The position numbers and the translations under genes were made by a program. From positions 1,674,001 through 1,738,000 of the forward strand of contig CAWAHF010000004.1 of the NCBI GenBank assembly GCA_963781805.1: DNA of 64,000 bases. Direction: 5' to 3'. Under the pieces are notes generated by a model that searched no databases, had not been told where the DNA came from, and was given only the letters and a program-made list of their open reading frames with translations. Shown piece after piece: positions 9,576-19,190 of this stretch. Source of the DNA: JAFGPL01 sp963781805 (lineage in GTDB: Bacteria > Bacteroidota > Bacteroidia > Bacteroidales > UBA10428). Every line of letters starts with the position of its first letter. The first letter of the stretch is position 1.

Positions 9576-11558
9576 ATGAAATCAAAAATATTTTTATCTA
9601 TATTGTTCGCAGTTGCCTTAATATTAGGCTCTTGTGAAGATTTCCTCGATGAAACCAATAAAACAGGAAAAACCGAGGATATTGTTTACTCCACTGAAGA
9701 ATCTCTGGATGGACTTGTTGCGGTATGTTACTCTTATGGTCGCTTATGGTATGGCAGAGAAGGTGGTATTGGTCTAGCCGAAGCTGGTAGCGATTTATGG
9801 TATTCTGCTGCCGACTGTAAAATGGAAGCCATGAATGATTATTCTAATCTGACCGCTGATCCGGGTTCAGATTATACCGATAACAATCCATGTCTAGATG
9901 AATACTGGGAATTACTGTACGCTGCAATTAACCTGTGTAACACGGCTGAGAAATATGTTAATCTTTCTGATCTTGTTGAAGCAAAGAAAACGAGATTAAT
10001 AGCTGAAGTCAGATTTTTAAGAGCATTTTATTACTGGCACATGGTAGAAACATGGGGGGCTGTTCAACTCAATGTTGAACCTGTTGCAACTCCTTCTACC
10101 ACTCCCACGAGAAATACGGTAGATGAAATCTATACCCAGATGTTTAAAGATGTTGATTTTGCGATTGAAAATCTTGATCCCACAGTTGAACCCAGTTCAC
10201 GTGTAACCTATTGGGCTGCAAGAGCATTTAAGGCAAGATTGGCTTTGTATTATGCAAGTCCTTATTACGGCCACACTGAATATTATGCTACTGCTGCTAC
10301 AGAAGCACAGGCAGTAATAGCTAATTCAGGTAAATCATTATATGCTAATTATGATGATGTATGGGATATGGCTAAAAGTTCCACATCGACCAATAATGAA
10401 TTTATCTGGGCAATTGACTATTATCAGGATTATGGAACTGCACAATCATATAACTTTTTACCATTACGCTTAAAAACCGACGCAAATGGTGATCCTGTGA
10501 ACTGGGCTCCACAAATTCAACGTCAACCAAGATCCGCTGCTCTGGGTTCAGGAAATGCAATGCACCTGTATTATACTCCAAATTGGAATAATTTGACCGA
10601 TGATGTTGGCGGACCATCCCTTGCAGATGTCTTGAAGCGTGTTGCAGGCGAACCAGACGTAAATAACTGGTATACTACAGAAAGTGATTCTATATTAGTC
10701 CATAATGATGTCGGTCAATTTTATGTTAGATACGGAATGGGATACAGAAGATATGGTCCAACTCCTTATCTGCTCAGACTTTATGATGAATCAATGGATC
10801 AACGTTACAGTGGAACTTTCAGGACTGCCTGGTTAAAATATCCGAATGTGGTACCAAAGTATAGATTTAGCGCCCCTGAAAAATGTGCGTATCCGGATAT
10901 GGCAGATACTGCAGTTTATATATCTAAAGAAGATCTTACTCCGGAAAAAAGAACCTGGGCAAGCACCAGGTATAAAGCAGTTGATTTAAATGATCTCTTC
11001 TTCGCAGATCCTGAAATGATATATGGTCTGGGAAGGCCAGGACCTGCTGCACAATCAGGTTCAAGTATTAACGGTGAAGCATTCTATCCCATGTTGCGGA
11101 AATTTGAAGATACCGATGGGCAAGCTGCAGCTAATACAAATTTTCAGGATTACTGGACATACAGGGATTTCCCAATTTTCAGAATCTCAGAAATGTATCT
11201 AATTGCAGCTGAAGCCCTTATGAATAGCAGTCAGTCAGAAGCTATAAGTATGATAAATACGTTGAGAGAAAAACGGGCATTCCCTGGCAAAGAAGCATCT
11301 ATGGATGTCAGTTCGGTTGATCTCAACCTGATACTTGAAGAAAGGGCAAGAGAACTTGCAGGAGAAAACCAAAGATGGTTTGATCTGAGACGTACAAAGA
11401 CTCTTGAAACACAAATAGTTTATAATGCTAAATCAAAGGATGATTTTGATCCGACCAAGCATTATTTAAGACCAATTCCTTCTTCTCAAATGAATGCTAT
11501 TACAAATGAAACTGATGGACCCGCTGAAGGCGGATTCTGGCAAAATCCGGGATATTAG
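9576..11558 (+). CDS. SusD/RagB-family outer-membrane glycan-binding lipoprotein
   Basis: 660 residues. The N-terminus ends in a lipobox (LILGSCEDF), so the protein is a lipoprotein exposed at the surface. The TPR-like helical SusD fold is indicated by LDETNKTGKTEDIVYSTEESLDG, ARFLRAFYY-like residues (EVRFLRAFYYWHMVETWG), and the C-terminal family region ISEMYLIAAEAL, NTLREKR, LILEERARELAGENQRWFDLRR. It is the partner lid of the SusC transporter just upstream and captures the oligosaccharide. It is longer than classical SusD (about 550 residues), as in many SusD paralogues that bind complex pectins. A terminator lies 24 bases after the stop. Confidence 0.95.
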   Translation: MKSKIFLSILFAVALILGSCEDFLDETNKTGKTEDIVYSTEESLDGLVAVCYSYGRLWYGREGGIGLAEAGSDLWYSAADCKMEAMNDYSNLTADPGSDYTDNNPCLDEYWELLYAAINLCNTAEKYVNLSDLVEAKKTRLIAEVRFLRAFYYWHMVETWGAVQLNVEPVATPSTTPTRNTVDEIYTQMFKDVDFAIENLDPTVEPSSRVTYWAARAFKARLALYYASPYYGHTEYYATAATEAQAVIANSGKSLYANYDDVWDMAKSSTSTNNEFIWAIDYYQDYGTAQSYNFLPLRLKTDANGDPVNWAPQIQRQPRSAALGSGNAMHLYYTPNWNNLTDDVGGPSLADVLKRVAGEPDVNNWYTTESDSILVHNDVGQFYVRYGMGYRRYGPTPYLLRLYDESMDQRYSGTFRTAWLKYPNVVPKYRFSAPEKCAYPDMADTAVYISKEDLTPEKRTWASTRYKAVDLNDLFFADPEMIYGLGRPGPAAQSGSSINGEAFYPMLRKFEDTDGQAAANTNFQDYWTYRDFPIFRISEMYLIAAEALMNSSQSEAISMINTLREKRAFPGKEASMDVSSVDLNLILEERARELAGENQRWFDLRRTKTLETQIVYNAKSKDDFDPTKHYLRPIPSSQMNAITNETDGPAEGGFWQNPGY

Positions 11559-11582
11559 TTCATAAGTTATTTATATATTTAG

Positions 11583-11618
11583 AAACCTGGCGGATAAATA
11601 TCCGTCAGGTTTTTTTTT
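11583..11618 (+). terminator. Rho-independent terminator after susD
   Basis: AAACCTGGCGGAT pairs with ATCCGTCAGGTTT with one G-U pair and a very short loop, then a run of T. It closes the susCD transcription unit. Confidence 0.9.
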
Positions 11619-11804
11619 GAGCAAAGTATTTGCAAAATAAATAGATAATAAAAGCTCCATTAAATTATGGATTGAATTAATGAGAACATTATCCATTCCA
11701 GACTCCTATACTATAGAATTTTTTTAAGCATTTAATAACAGGTGACAGAATAAGATGGTATCTGAAATCATTCCATTACAGAAATTAGTGCTATATTATG
11801 TCAT

Positions 11805-11963
11805 AAAGTCATTCCGAACTCACGCCTGGCAAGTTTCGAAGAGAAGGTGATTTGAGGTTTCCAGAAGATGAATTGATTTCGAATCAAGTTTCTATTGACA
11901 TCACATTTCTATTCAATTATTCCGAACTCCCGCTGCAAAAAGCAGGTAAAGTTTCTAATGACC
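11805..11963. repeat. Degenerate copies of an interspersed palindromic repeat in the 743-base gap 11559-12301
   Basis: Two copies of an ATTCCGAACTC-type core (11811 and 11929) occur, each followed by remnants of a CGCCTG/GGCGGG hairpin. The same core is intact at 57891, and related architecture is seen at 46796. A 66-codon open frame on the plus strand spans this repeat (11852-12052), but it has no recognisable protein features and I treat it as non-coding. The rest of the gap is AT-rich with nothing recognised apart from the two flanking terminators. Confidence 0.45.
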
Positions 11964-12248
11964 TACTTAGTAGCGATGTCATTAAATTACGAATTTGTGA
12001 TAACCGTTCTATGTTTGGAAATGACTCTACTACTTTAAAATATTCGATATAACACCAAAGTATAAGTTCTTATTTTATCGATTAGCGACTAAATCGCACA
12101 TTCTAATCAATCATTAAAATGTGAAGCATATTCCTCTGTTTTAATAATCTTGTTTACTTCTTTATTGGCAGTTCATAAAGCCCATTATAAGAAATTAATT
12201 CACACCCATAACCTCCTTAAAAAAACTGTTAACCTATAAGTTATAAAT

Positions 12249-12283
12249 AAAAAAGGCAATGAGTGCTACTCATTGCCTTTTTT
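12249..12283 (-). terminator. Bidirectional-looking terminator for the minus-strand T9SS gene
   Basis: A perfect 15-base inverted repeat (AAAAAAGGCAATGAG against its complement) with a 5-base loop lies 18 bases past the stop of the minus-strand gene. It has a U tract in either direction; only the minus-strand gene obviously needs it. Confidence 0.9.
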
Positions 12284-12301
12284 AAAGTGTTTGAATTCCT
12301 T

Positions 12302-13279
12302 CTACTTGTTTACATAAACTTTAGCTACTCCGGCATTTGCTACATTCACAAGATATAATCCGCTTTCACAGGGAATATTAGAAGTGCTGTTAATCAAAAC
12401 CTGTTTTACTAATCTTCCGTCAATTGAATAAATAGAAACATCAACAGGTTTGTCAGTGATAATTCTAATATTTCCGGTTATACCGTATGCATTGAGTTTG
12501 TGACTGAATTTGTTTTCCACGCTTGAAGGTAAAAGATCACTTACAAGCCAGTGAATTGCATTTGTAATTATCAAAGTACCATCATCGGTAAGGTTGGTAG
12601 CACCATCGGCAACCATAGCACCATAATTGAAACCAAGCAAAACATATTTTTTTGGAATAGCAGTTCCACCGAATGTTGCTGCCGGATCGTCACAAGCCTG
12701 AATGTTTACTGCATCTGCTTCTAAAGCTCCATCAGGATAAGCAAGTCTTTGAATATCACCAGTTATTGCAGCAAGACCAGAAGCATAGTTTGTAGCTTTA
12801 GAACCGGTTGCACCATTATCATCTGTGGTACGTTTGAATAAGGTAACCTTACTATCGGTTATCGTCACATCTTTAAAAATCGGATGTGCTTCAGCTCCTG
12901 AGACAACCTGAATATCTGCGCCTGGACCGTCAGAGGGAGAACCCCAATCCCAAACTCCAGTCTTATAGGCGTAGACTTTCATATTCAGCATACGGATATC
13001 TAATCCCTTGGCACTGACAACAACAGCGTCACCAGAACCTAAAGCTTCACATAAAACAAGTAAATCATATGAACTAACATCGCCTAAAGCTGTACTTGCA
13101 TCTTGATTTACAGTCACCGCAAAATTATCATCAGCCTGAAGCATTGCCAGCACAGGATCGGCCCCTGCAGCGGGATCCAATGAAGCAGACTTATCCTTAG
13201 TAACATAAAGGACATTAATTTGTGCATTTAGGGACACATAAACTGTCAATAAAGCAAGAATAGTAAATAATTTTTTCAT
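12302..13279 (-). CDS. Secreted T9SS protein with a ThuA/amidotransferase-like domain
   Basis: 325 residues. The signal peptide (MKKLFTILALLTVYVSLNAQ) precedes a single alpha/beta domain (about 21-245). The domain starts INVLYVTKDKSASLDPAAGA, continues YDLLVLCEALGSGD, and contains DVTITDSKVTLFKR and a late IHWLVSDLLP. The pattern of short strands followed by helices resembles the repeated domains of the 1170-4379 protein. A short T9SS sorting domain follows (GNIRIITDKPVDVSIYSIDG to KVYVNK). The 39-base operator-like motif lies 70 bases upstream on the same strand, so the gene probably belongs to the pectin regulon although it faces the other way. The enzymatic role is unknown, and no reliable catalytic residues can be named. 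Confidence 0.75.
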   Translation of the reverse strand: MKKLFTILALLTVYVSLNAQINVLYVTKDKSASLDPAAGADPVLAMLQADDNFAVTVNQDASTALGDVSSYDLLVLCEALGSGDAVVVSAKGLDIRMLNMKVYAYKTGVWDWGSPSDGPGADIQVVSGAEAHPIFKDVTITDSKVTLFKRTTDDNGATGSKATNYASGLAAITGDIQRLAYPDGALEADAVNIQACDDPAATFGGTAIPKKYVLLGFNYGAMVADGATNLTDDGTLIITNAIHWLVSDLLPSSVENKFSHKLNAYGITGNIRIITDKPVDVSIYSIDGRLVKQVLINSTSNIPCESGLYLVNVANAGVAKVYVNK

Positions 13280-13348
13280 AGTCTATAAATTTAGTTAGTT
13301 AATTAATTAATTCTGTTAGCGAAGTTAATAAATTAAAGTGCAAATATT

Positions 13349-13387
13349 GGTGTTTAAATCGTCAGAATTAGGGGGACAAATTATCAT
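13349..13387 (-). promoter_or_regulatory. Putative PUL operator, direct repeat with 22-base period (site 3)
   Basis: Read on the minus strand from 13387, the half-sites are GATAATTTGTCCCCC and, 22 bases on, GACGATTTAAACACC. Of 39 positions, 26 match site 1 without gaps. It ends 70 bases before the start of the minus-strand T9SS gene, in the 314-base divergent intergenic region 13280-13593. No matching site was seen in the orientation of the 13594 gene. Confidence 0.5.
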
Positions 13388-13593
13388 TCTTGTATAAAGA
13401 TGACTTGTTTTAACAAACTGTATTTATATTTGTTATATGAAATATCATTTACTCCAATTTTTAAACTAATTTTTACTATCAATGAATAAATCTGTGAATT
13501 CCCAAATATTAAAATATATCCATCCTTCCTAACAAATTAAGAGATATGATTAGAATAATTTCCCATAATTTATAAATCTAAAATTAATTAATT

Positions 13594-14652
13594 ATGAAAA
13601 AATTGTACACTAAGTTATTCTTTTTGTTAATGATGCTGATGATTACATCTGCATATGTGTCTGCCCAAAAAACATTGCTCTACATTGGTCGTGAAGACCC
13701 ACCTGATGGTTTTCAGATGGATCGTGATCTGATTGACAGCCTCACGAGTTGGGGTTATACAATTAATTATATTACAAGTCCCAATTATGCTACTTCTAAC
13801 GCAGATATTTATACCGGAAATGACGGAGTGTTTATCAGTGAAACAGTTAATTCATCGGATATGACTAATTTCGGTGCCAGAGATAACTATCCTTTGCCAT
13901 GTGTTAATACTGAAGGATTCACTCCGCGTTCTGACAGATGGGCATGGATTACTGATAATGCAACAGAATTTTATCAGGCTGCAACCGATGCAGGTACTGA
14001 AGATGAGAAAGTGATTGTTATCAAAGACAATACTCACTACATTACCAAAATATACGATGCTGAACAAGAAGTAACCTGGTCAAATGCAAGCGGGACTGAT
14101 ATAGCCGCTACCAGGGCAGTGAGCATTAAAGAAGTAAACGTACCTTACTCAGCCAAACTGGCAAAAACCAAAGCATACGCCTCTGAAGATGATTTCTGGA
14201 CAATGGTTACCATTGACTCTTCGGCAACTTTTCCAAATAATATGTTTTTCTGGGGAATGGTTGGTCCGGGAATAAATGGAGTAGATCAATTACAACATCT
14301 TGGTACCCAGGCATTCTTTACTATTATTAAAAGAGCTTGTGAATGGACTTATAATCTTATCCCCCATATTACCAATGTTGAACTTAATACATTGGACAAT
14401 ACCAACCTGGTAGCATTTCCAAATCCGGCTACTGTCAGGGCCACAATCAGATTTAATGCTTCTGAAACACAAAGGGCTATTGTTACCTTAAATGATATAA
14501 CAGGGAAAGAATTGGAAGTGCTTATGGATAAAAAAGTACAACCTGGAAATAATTTTGTTTTCCCTGAAGTTTCAAAATATTCTGCAGGTGTATACCTCAT
14601 TAAACTTAGTATTGGCGATAAGACCCAATTTACTAAACTGATAGTCAAATAA
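13594..14652 (+). CDS. Secreted T9SS protein with a ThuA/amidotransferase-like domain
   Basis: 352 residues with a signal peptide (to YVSAQ, residue 24). One alpha/beta domain follows, beginning KTLLYIGREDPPDGFQMDRD and continuing LIDSLTSWGYTINYI. It resembles the opening of each repeat in the 1170-4379 protein (IxFLSxDxxDxxQIxWLKxxGY). The domain ends near residue 262 with TIIKRACEWTYNLIP, a helix also found in the divergent neighbour. A T9SS sorting domain closes the protein (NLVAFPNPATVRATIRF to FTKLIVK). It is divergent from the 12302-13279 gene, and the two are probably paralogues. No catalytic site is apparent, so the function is unknown. A clear terminator follows. Confidence 0.78.
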   Translation: MKKLYTKLFFLLMMLMITSAYVSAQKTLLYIGREDPPDGFQMDRDLIDSLTSWGYTINYITSPNYATSNADIYTGNDGVFISETVNSSDMTNFGARDNYPLPCVNTEGFTPRSDRWAWITDNATEFYQAATDAGTEDEKVIVIKDNTHYITKIYDAEQEVTWSNASGTDIAATRAVSIKEVNVPYSAKLAKTKAYASEDDFWTMVTIDSSATFPNNMFFWGMVGPGINGVDQLQHLGTQAFFTIIKRACEWTYNLIPHITNVELNTLDNTNLVAFPNPATVRATIRFNASETQRAIVTLNDITGKELEVLMDKKVQPGNNFVFPEVSKYSAGVYLIKLSIGDKTQFTKLIVK

Positions 14653-14675
14653 AATTTGGAACAAATTATAATATT

Positions 14676-14712
14676 AGGGGCTGATGTTTGTACATCAGCC
14701 CTTTATATTTTT
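14676..14712 (+). terminator. Rho-independent terminator
   Basis: AGGGGCTGATG pairs with CATCAGCCCT around TTTGTA, followed by TTTATATTTTT. It marks the right edge of the pectin locus. The remaining 186 bases before the next gene hold nothing recognised. Confidence 0.88.
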
Positions 14713-14925
14713 AAAATTTTGGCCAACATATATCTGATATTTTCTTCATAGGATTAGTTCTGTCCACGATTCGTCTATTAGGAATAAACTACAACGGATT
14801 ATTTTAAGAGATAACCCAATCATCGCCAAATCATTCCAGTTCATCAATTGTAAGTATGCTTATACCGATTGTACTTTTAAATCCCTGCTTTTTGCTCTAT
14901 GTTTACGAATGAATTTTCGATGCAT

Positions 14926-17832
14926 ATGAAAAACTCTGTCATTGCGTTTTTAATAATTATTTTGGTATCAATTGTTAAGATTAACGGACAGACCATTACA
15001 ATAAAAGGCTCTGTAGCTGACAGTATTAATCATACCCCCCTGATTGGAGCCACAGTGCAACTAAATGTGGTTAATGGTCAGGGAATTTATGGCGCTGTAA
15101 CTGACACTGAAGGATCTTTTAATATTAAAGGAATCAGATCAAGTAAAGATTACAGCTTAATTGTCAGCTATATAGGATATAATTCCTATAAAAAGACTAT
15201 AAAAGCAGAGAACCAGAATCTCGATCTGCATGAAATCACTTTATCCGAATCGGTAAATAAAATTGGCGAGGTGAAGGTGGTAGGTGAAGCTCCAAGGGCT
15301 ACTCAAATTCAGGATACACTTCAGTTAAATGCAGATGCCTACAAGGTAAATCCTGATGCCAATGCCGAGGATTTGGTTAAAAAAATGCCCGGAATAACAG
15401 TTGAAAACGGACAGGTTCAGGCACAGGGAGAGAATGTTCAGAAGGTTTATGTTGACGGCAAACCCTTTTTTGATCAGGATCCGACACTTACGCTTCGAAA
15501 CCTGCCAGCAGAAATAGTGGATAAAATTCAGATTTTCGACGAACAAAGCGATCAGTCGAAATTTACCGGATTTAATGATGGTCAAACCTCTAAAACCATT
15601 AATGTTATAACCAGAAGCAATATGCGAAACGGGCAATTTGGCAAAGTATATGCCGGATATGGAAACGATAATAAATATTATGCCGGCGGAAATATCAACA
15701 TCTTTAAAGGGAACAGCCGCCTTTCAATCATCGGACTCTCAAACAATATAAATCAGCAGAATTTTTCAAGCCAGGATCTGCTCGGAGTCGTTGGCGGTAA
15801 TCAACGCAGAGGAGGTGGAGGCTTCAGGGGTGGGCCTTCGGGAGGTGGAAGAAATTTCAGGCCAGGCGGAGGCGTATCCGGCGGCAATACATCCTTCAGA
15901 GGCGGTGGTGAAATAGGAAATTTCCTTATCGGACAGCAACCCGGTATAGCCACAACGCAGGCTCTTGGGTTGAATTATTCAGACAAATGGGGAAAGAAAA
16001 TCAATATTACCGGTAGTTATTTTGTAAACTATACCAAAAATGAAACCGAGCAAACAAGTAATCAGAATTATTTTTCAACGGCAGAAAACTATAATGAAAC
16101 GGATAATTCGATAATTAAAAATCTGAATCACAGAATTAATTTCAGGTTTGATTATGCCATCGATTCCTTGAATAGTCTGATGATTCGTCCAAGTATAAGC
16201 ATTCAGCAAAATAATTCTAATTCCTTTACTTTAGGTCAAAGCTTTGAAAATGACACCCTTATAACACAAAGTCAAAATAAAAATAGTAGTGACTTAACCG
16301 CATTGAATTTTTCAAATGATCTGTTGTTCATGCACAGATTTATGAAACCTGGCAGAACCATCTCAATTGATATTTCAACAGGAATAAATACACGTGATGG
16401 TATTTCTGATAAATATGCTGAAAATGGCTATAACTTAACCAGCATTCCGCATTACGATTCACTTGATCAGCAGACTGAACTGCCAACTGAGGGATATTCA
16501 GTTTCTTCCAGAATTGCTTACACCGAACCGATTGGAAAGTACAGTCAGCTGGAAATTAACTACAGAACTTCAATGTCATGGAATAATTCGGATCATGAAA
16601 CATTTGATTTCAACAGTAACGAAAATCAATACAGTAGTTTAGATACCTTATTATCAAATACATTTAAAAGTTTTTATATCGCACATCAGATAGGACCCGG
16701 ATACAGATACCGAAAGAATAATTTATTGTTCGTAGTTGGTGTAAATTATGAATATGCAACCTTAACCAATAATCAGAAATTTCCAATACAAACTGAACTG
16801 CATCATTATTTCAACAGCATTCAGCCGAATGCAATGCTAAGGTTTAATATTTCACAAAACAAGAATCTCAGACTTTTTTATCGTACCAGTACCAATGCTC
16901 CAACCATTGACCAGCTTCAAAATGTGCTCGATAATTCAAATTCATTGCAGTTAAGCAGCGGAAATCCTGATTTAAAACAAGCTTATCAGCAGAATCTTTT
17001 TCTGCGATACTCTTCTACCAACGCGTCCAAAACCTCGGTATTTTTTTCTATGATAGGGTTTTCAACAGTGAGCAATTATATAGCAAACAGTAACTTTCTA
17101 GCCAATTCAGATACCATCTTAAACGGAGATATTAGTTTAAATAAAGGTGTACAATACAGCAGTCCCGTAAACATGAACGGTTATTGGAATTTCAGGTTTT
17201 TTACGACGTTTGGTTTTCCCTTCAAACCTCTGAAAAGTAACCTGAACTTTAATACCTCATATCTATTTACAAAAACTCCCGGATTGGTAAATGGTGATAA
17301 CAGTATTTCAAATAATAATGCCTTTGGTCTGGGTATCGTTTTAAGCAGCAATATCAGTTCTTTAGTAGATTTTAATCTTTCCTCTAACAGCAATTATAAT
17401 ATAGCTCAAAACTCCCTGCAGAATGATCAAAACAATAATTATTTTAGCCAGTATACCAACTTTACATTAAACCTGATTTTCCTTAAAAGTCTAACATTCC
17501 AGTCAAATATCGGACAACAGTTTTATCATGGTTTATCGCAGAATTATAATGCCAACTATGTTTTATGGAATTTGAGCATTGGTAAAAAAATGTTTAAAAA
17601 CAAAAGAGGTGAACTCAAATTAAGCGTTTTTGATGTCTTAAATCAGAATAGCAATGTGAGCAGAAATGTTACGGAATTTTATATAGAAGATATCAAATCA
17701 AATGTTTTACAACGTTATGCAATCCTTACGTTTACATACAATCTAAGGAATTTCAGAATGAATGCAGGAGAGGAGCCAACGGAAGAAAGAAGACCGCCGC
17801 CTTCCGGGGAACCCTTATTCAGACACTTTTAA
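14926..17832 (+). CDS. TonB-dependent receptor-like outer-membrane beta-barrel protein (OMP_b-brl_3 type)
   Basis: 968 residues from the chosen ATG (MKNSVIAFLIIILVS), which gives a normal signal peptide; an in-frame ATG at 14899 would add nine residues before it. A carboxypeptidase-regulatory-like domain (about 22-115: ITIKGSVADSINHTPLIGATV, SLIVSYIGYNSYKK) leads into a plug-like region (about 120-240: DLVKKMPGITVENG, VYVDGKPFFDQDP). A Gly/Arg-rich insert (about 290-330) interrupts before the barrel. The C-terminus carries a Pro/Arg tail after the last strand. This subfamily differs from SusC and has no SusD partner here, so the substrate is unknown. The next gene is convergent with only 22 bases between. 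Confidence 0.85.
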   Translation: MKNSVIAFLIIILVSIVKINGQTITIKGSVADSINHTPLIGATVQLNVVNGQGIYGAVTDTEGSFNIKGIRSSKDYSLIVSYIGYNSYKKTIKAENQNLDLHEITLSESVNKIGEVKVVGEAPRATQIQDTLQLNADAYKVNPDANAEDLVKKMPGITVENGQVQAQGENVQKVYVDGKPFFDQDPTLTLRNLPAEIVDKIQIFDEQSDQSKFTGFNDGQTSKTINVITRSNMRNGQFGKVYAGYGNDNKYYAGGNINIFKGNSRLSIIGLSNNINQQNFSSQDLLGVVGGNQRRGGGGFRGGPSGGGRNFRPGGGVSGGNTSFRGGGEIGNFLIGQQPGIATTQALGLNYSDKWGKKINITGSYFVNYTKNETEQTSNQNYFSTAENYNETDNSIIKNLNHRINFRFDYAIDSLNSLMIRPSISIQQNNSNSFTLGQSFENDTLITQSQNKNSSDLTALNFSNDLLFMHRFMKPGRTISIDISTGINTRDGISDKYAENGYNLTSIPHYDSLDQQTELPTEGYSVSSRIAYTEPIGKYSQLEINYRTSMSWNNSDHETFDFNSNENQYSSLDTLLSNTFKSFYIAHQIGPGYRYRKNNLLFVVGVNYEYATLTNNQKFPIQTELHHYFNSIQPNAMLRFNISQNKNLRLFYRTSTNAPTIDQLQNVLDNSNSLQLSSGNPDLKQAYQQNLFLRYSSTNASKTSVFFSMIGFSTVSNYIANSNFLANSDTILNGDISLNKGVQYSSPVNMNGYWNFRFFTTFGFPFKPLKSNLNFNTSYLFTKTPGLVNGDNSISNNNAFGLGIVLSSNISSLVDFNLSSNSNYNIAQNSLQNDQNNNYFSQYTNFTLNLIFLKSLTFQSNIGQQFYHGLSQNYNANYVLWNLSIGKKMFKNKRGELKLSVFDVLNQNSNVSRNVTEFYIEDIKSNVLQRYAILTFTYNLRNFRMNAGEEPTEERRPPPSGEPLFRHF

Positions 17833-17854
17833 ACACAATACAAAATCAATGTTA

Positions 17855-19174
17855 TTATTGGTTTAGGTTAACGGGAAGCTTTACAATAAATTTGGTTCCT
17901 TTGTTTTCTTTGCTTTTCAGGGTAATTTTACCTTTATGATTTTCAACAATCTGCTTAACAATAGCGAGACCTAAGCCATCCCCCTCGCTATTAAGTTTAA
18001 CCGCATTTCTGGCTCTGAAAAACTCTATAAAAATATTTCCCTTGTCCTCTTCCGGAATTCCGATTCCATGGTCTTCGATCTCAAAAATAAAATGATCCTT
18101 TTCAAATCTAAGACTTATCAACACTTCACCCCCTCTATTCGAATATTTAATAGCATTAACAACCAGGTTTGTTATGGCTTCTGTAATGGAAAATCTGTTT
18201 CCTGTGTATAAATTTTCATTGTCATCAATTTCCAAATGAAATGAAATCTCCTTACTTAATGCATAATCCCTGTTTAAACCAATTACTTCTTCGATTACAT
18301 TTTTCAATGAAAAATTTGTTAATTCGCTTTCCTTATTTAATCGCAACCTGGTAATTCTAAGCAGGTTTTTGAGAAATTCAGTAAGCAATTCCGTTCGATT
18401 GAGGGCTTTTGTATCAAACTCTTTTATTTTAACAGGATCCATCAGGATGGAAGATGCATCCAGACAACCTTTTATTGCAGCAATGTGTCCTTTAATATCA
18501 TGAGATAATCTGTATACGTATTCATCTTTAACCTTATCTTTTTCTTCTAACTGGATATTTGCCAATCGGTATGAATTTTCGGTATCCCTCAACTGAGCAG
18601 ATATGGTACTTGTCAGGTAAACGACAAAATAAGAAGTTGTAACAAACACAAAACCAGTGCCAACCAGATAACTCAGATGATTGTAAAACCCATACTTCAG
18701 AAATCCGTCCAGGGTATAATGGGGAATTATCGAGAAATATTCCAGAAATGCCAGAAGTGCCACCAAAAACAACGAATAAGTGGCAATCAGATACGCAGTC
18801 TTTTTTGGCAGGAGAATACTTGCTATCATTTGATGAAAAATATAATAAATGATAAATGGATTCTCAACACCACCGGAAAAATGAAGCAGACAGGTTAATA
18901 GGGCCAAATCTGTAATTATTTGAAAGACTAAAATCTTTCGTTCGGTAAGATGTTCATATTTTTTCTTCCTGATCTTGTTTACCAGAATTTTATAAATAAT
19001 ATTCAGAATAAGTAAGACAATGGCCAGAAAATACAACTCAGTAGAACGGATGGAAAAATGGAAAAATTCCGATGAAATAAATGTTGCAATAATCACACAC
19101 GCGCATGCTATCCATCTTAGGTTAACAAGCCAGTCTGCTCTTTTACCTGCAATTCTTCTTATTATTCGTGGCAC
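17855..19174 (-). CDS. Membrane sensor histidine kinase, RegB/PrrB-like topology
   Basis: 439 residues. About six transmembrane segments occupy residues 15-200. The segment after TM3 contains SGGVENPF, which fits the GGxxNPF heptad described for the quinone-sensing RegB/PrrB family. A short coiled coil then leads to the H-box (YRLSHDIKGHIAAIKG, near residue 225). The ATPase domain has an N-box (ITNLVVNAIKYS), G1 (EDHGIGIPEED) and G2 (GDGLGLAIVKQIV). It would autophosphorylate on the H-box His and signal to the response regulator encoded 16 bases upstream. The heptad suggests redox or quinone sensing, but the RegB redox Cys and typical H-box HELGTP are absent, so this is inference. Confidence 0.88.
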   Translation of the reverse strand: MPRIIRRIAGKRADWLVNLRWIACACVIIATFISSEFFHFSIRSTELYFLAIVLLILNIIYKILVNKIRKKKYEHLTERKILVFQIITDLALLTCLLHFSGGVENPFIIYYIFHQMIASILLPKKTAYLIATYSLFLVALLAFLEYFSIIPHYTLDGFLKYGFYNHLSYLVGTGFVFVTTSYFVVYLTSTISAQLRDTENSYRLANIQLEEKDKVKDEYVYRLSHDIKGHIAAIKGCLDASSILMDPVKIKEFDTKALNRTELLTEFLKNLLRITRLRLNKESELTNFSLKNVIEEVIGLNRDYALSKEISFHLEIDDNENLYTGNRFSITEAITNLVVNAIKYSNRGGEVLISLRFEKDHFIFEIEDHGIGIPEEDKGNIFIEFFRARNAVKLNSEGDGLGLAIVKQIVENHKGKITLKSKENKGTKFIVKLPVNLNQ

Positions 19175-19190
19175 TTTTTAAAGATTTATG

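Noticed and set aside
11852..12052. 66-codon open frame in the gap after susD
   Set aside because: It spans a degenerate palindromic repeat, has no recognisable family and no convincing upstream signal.
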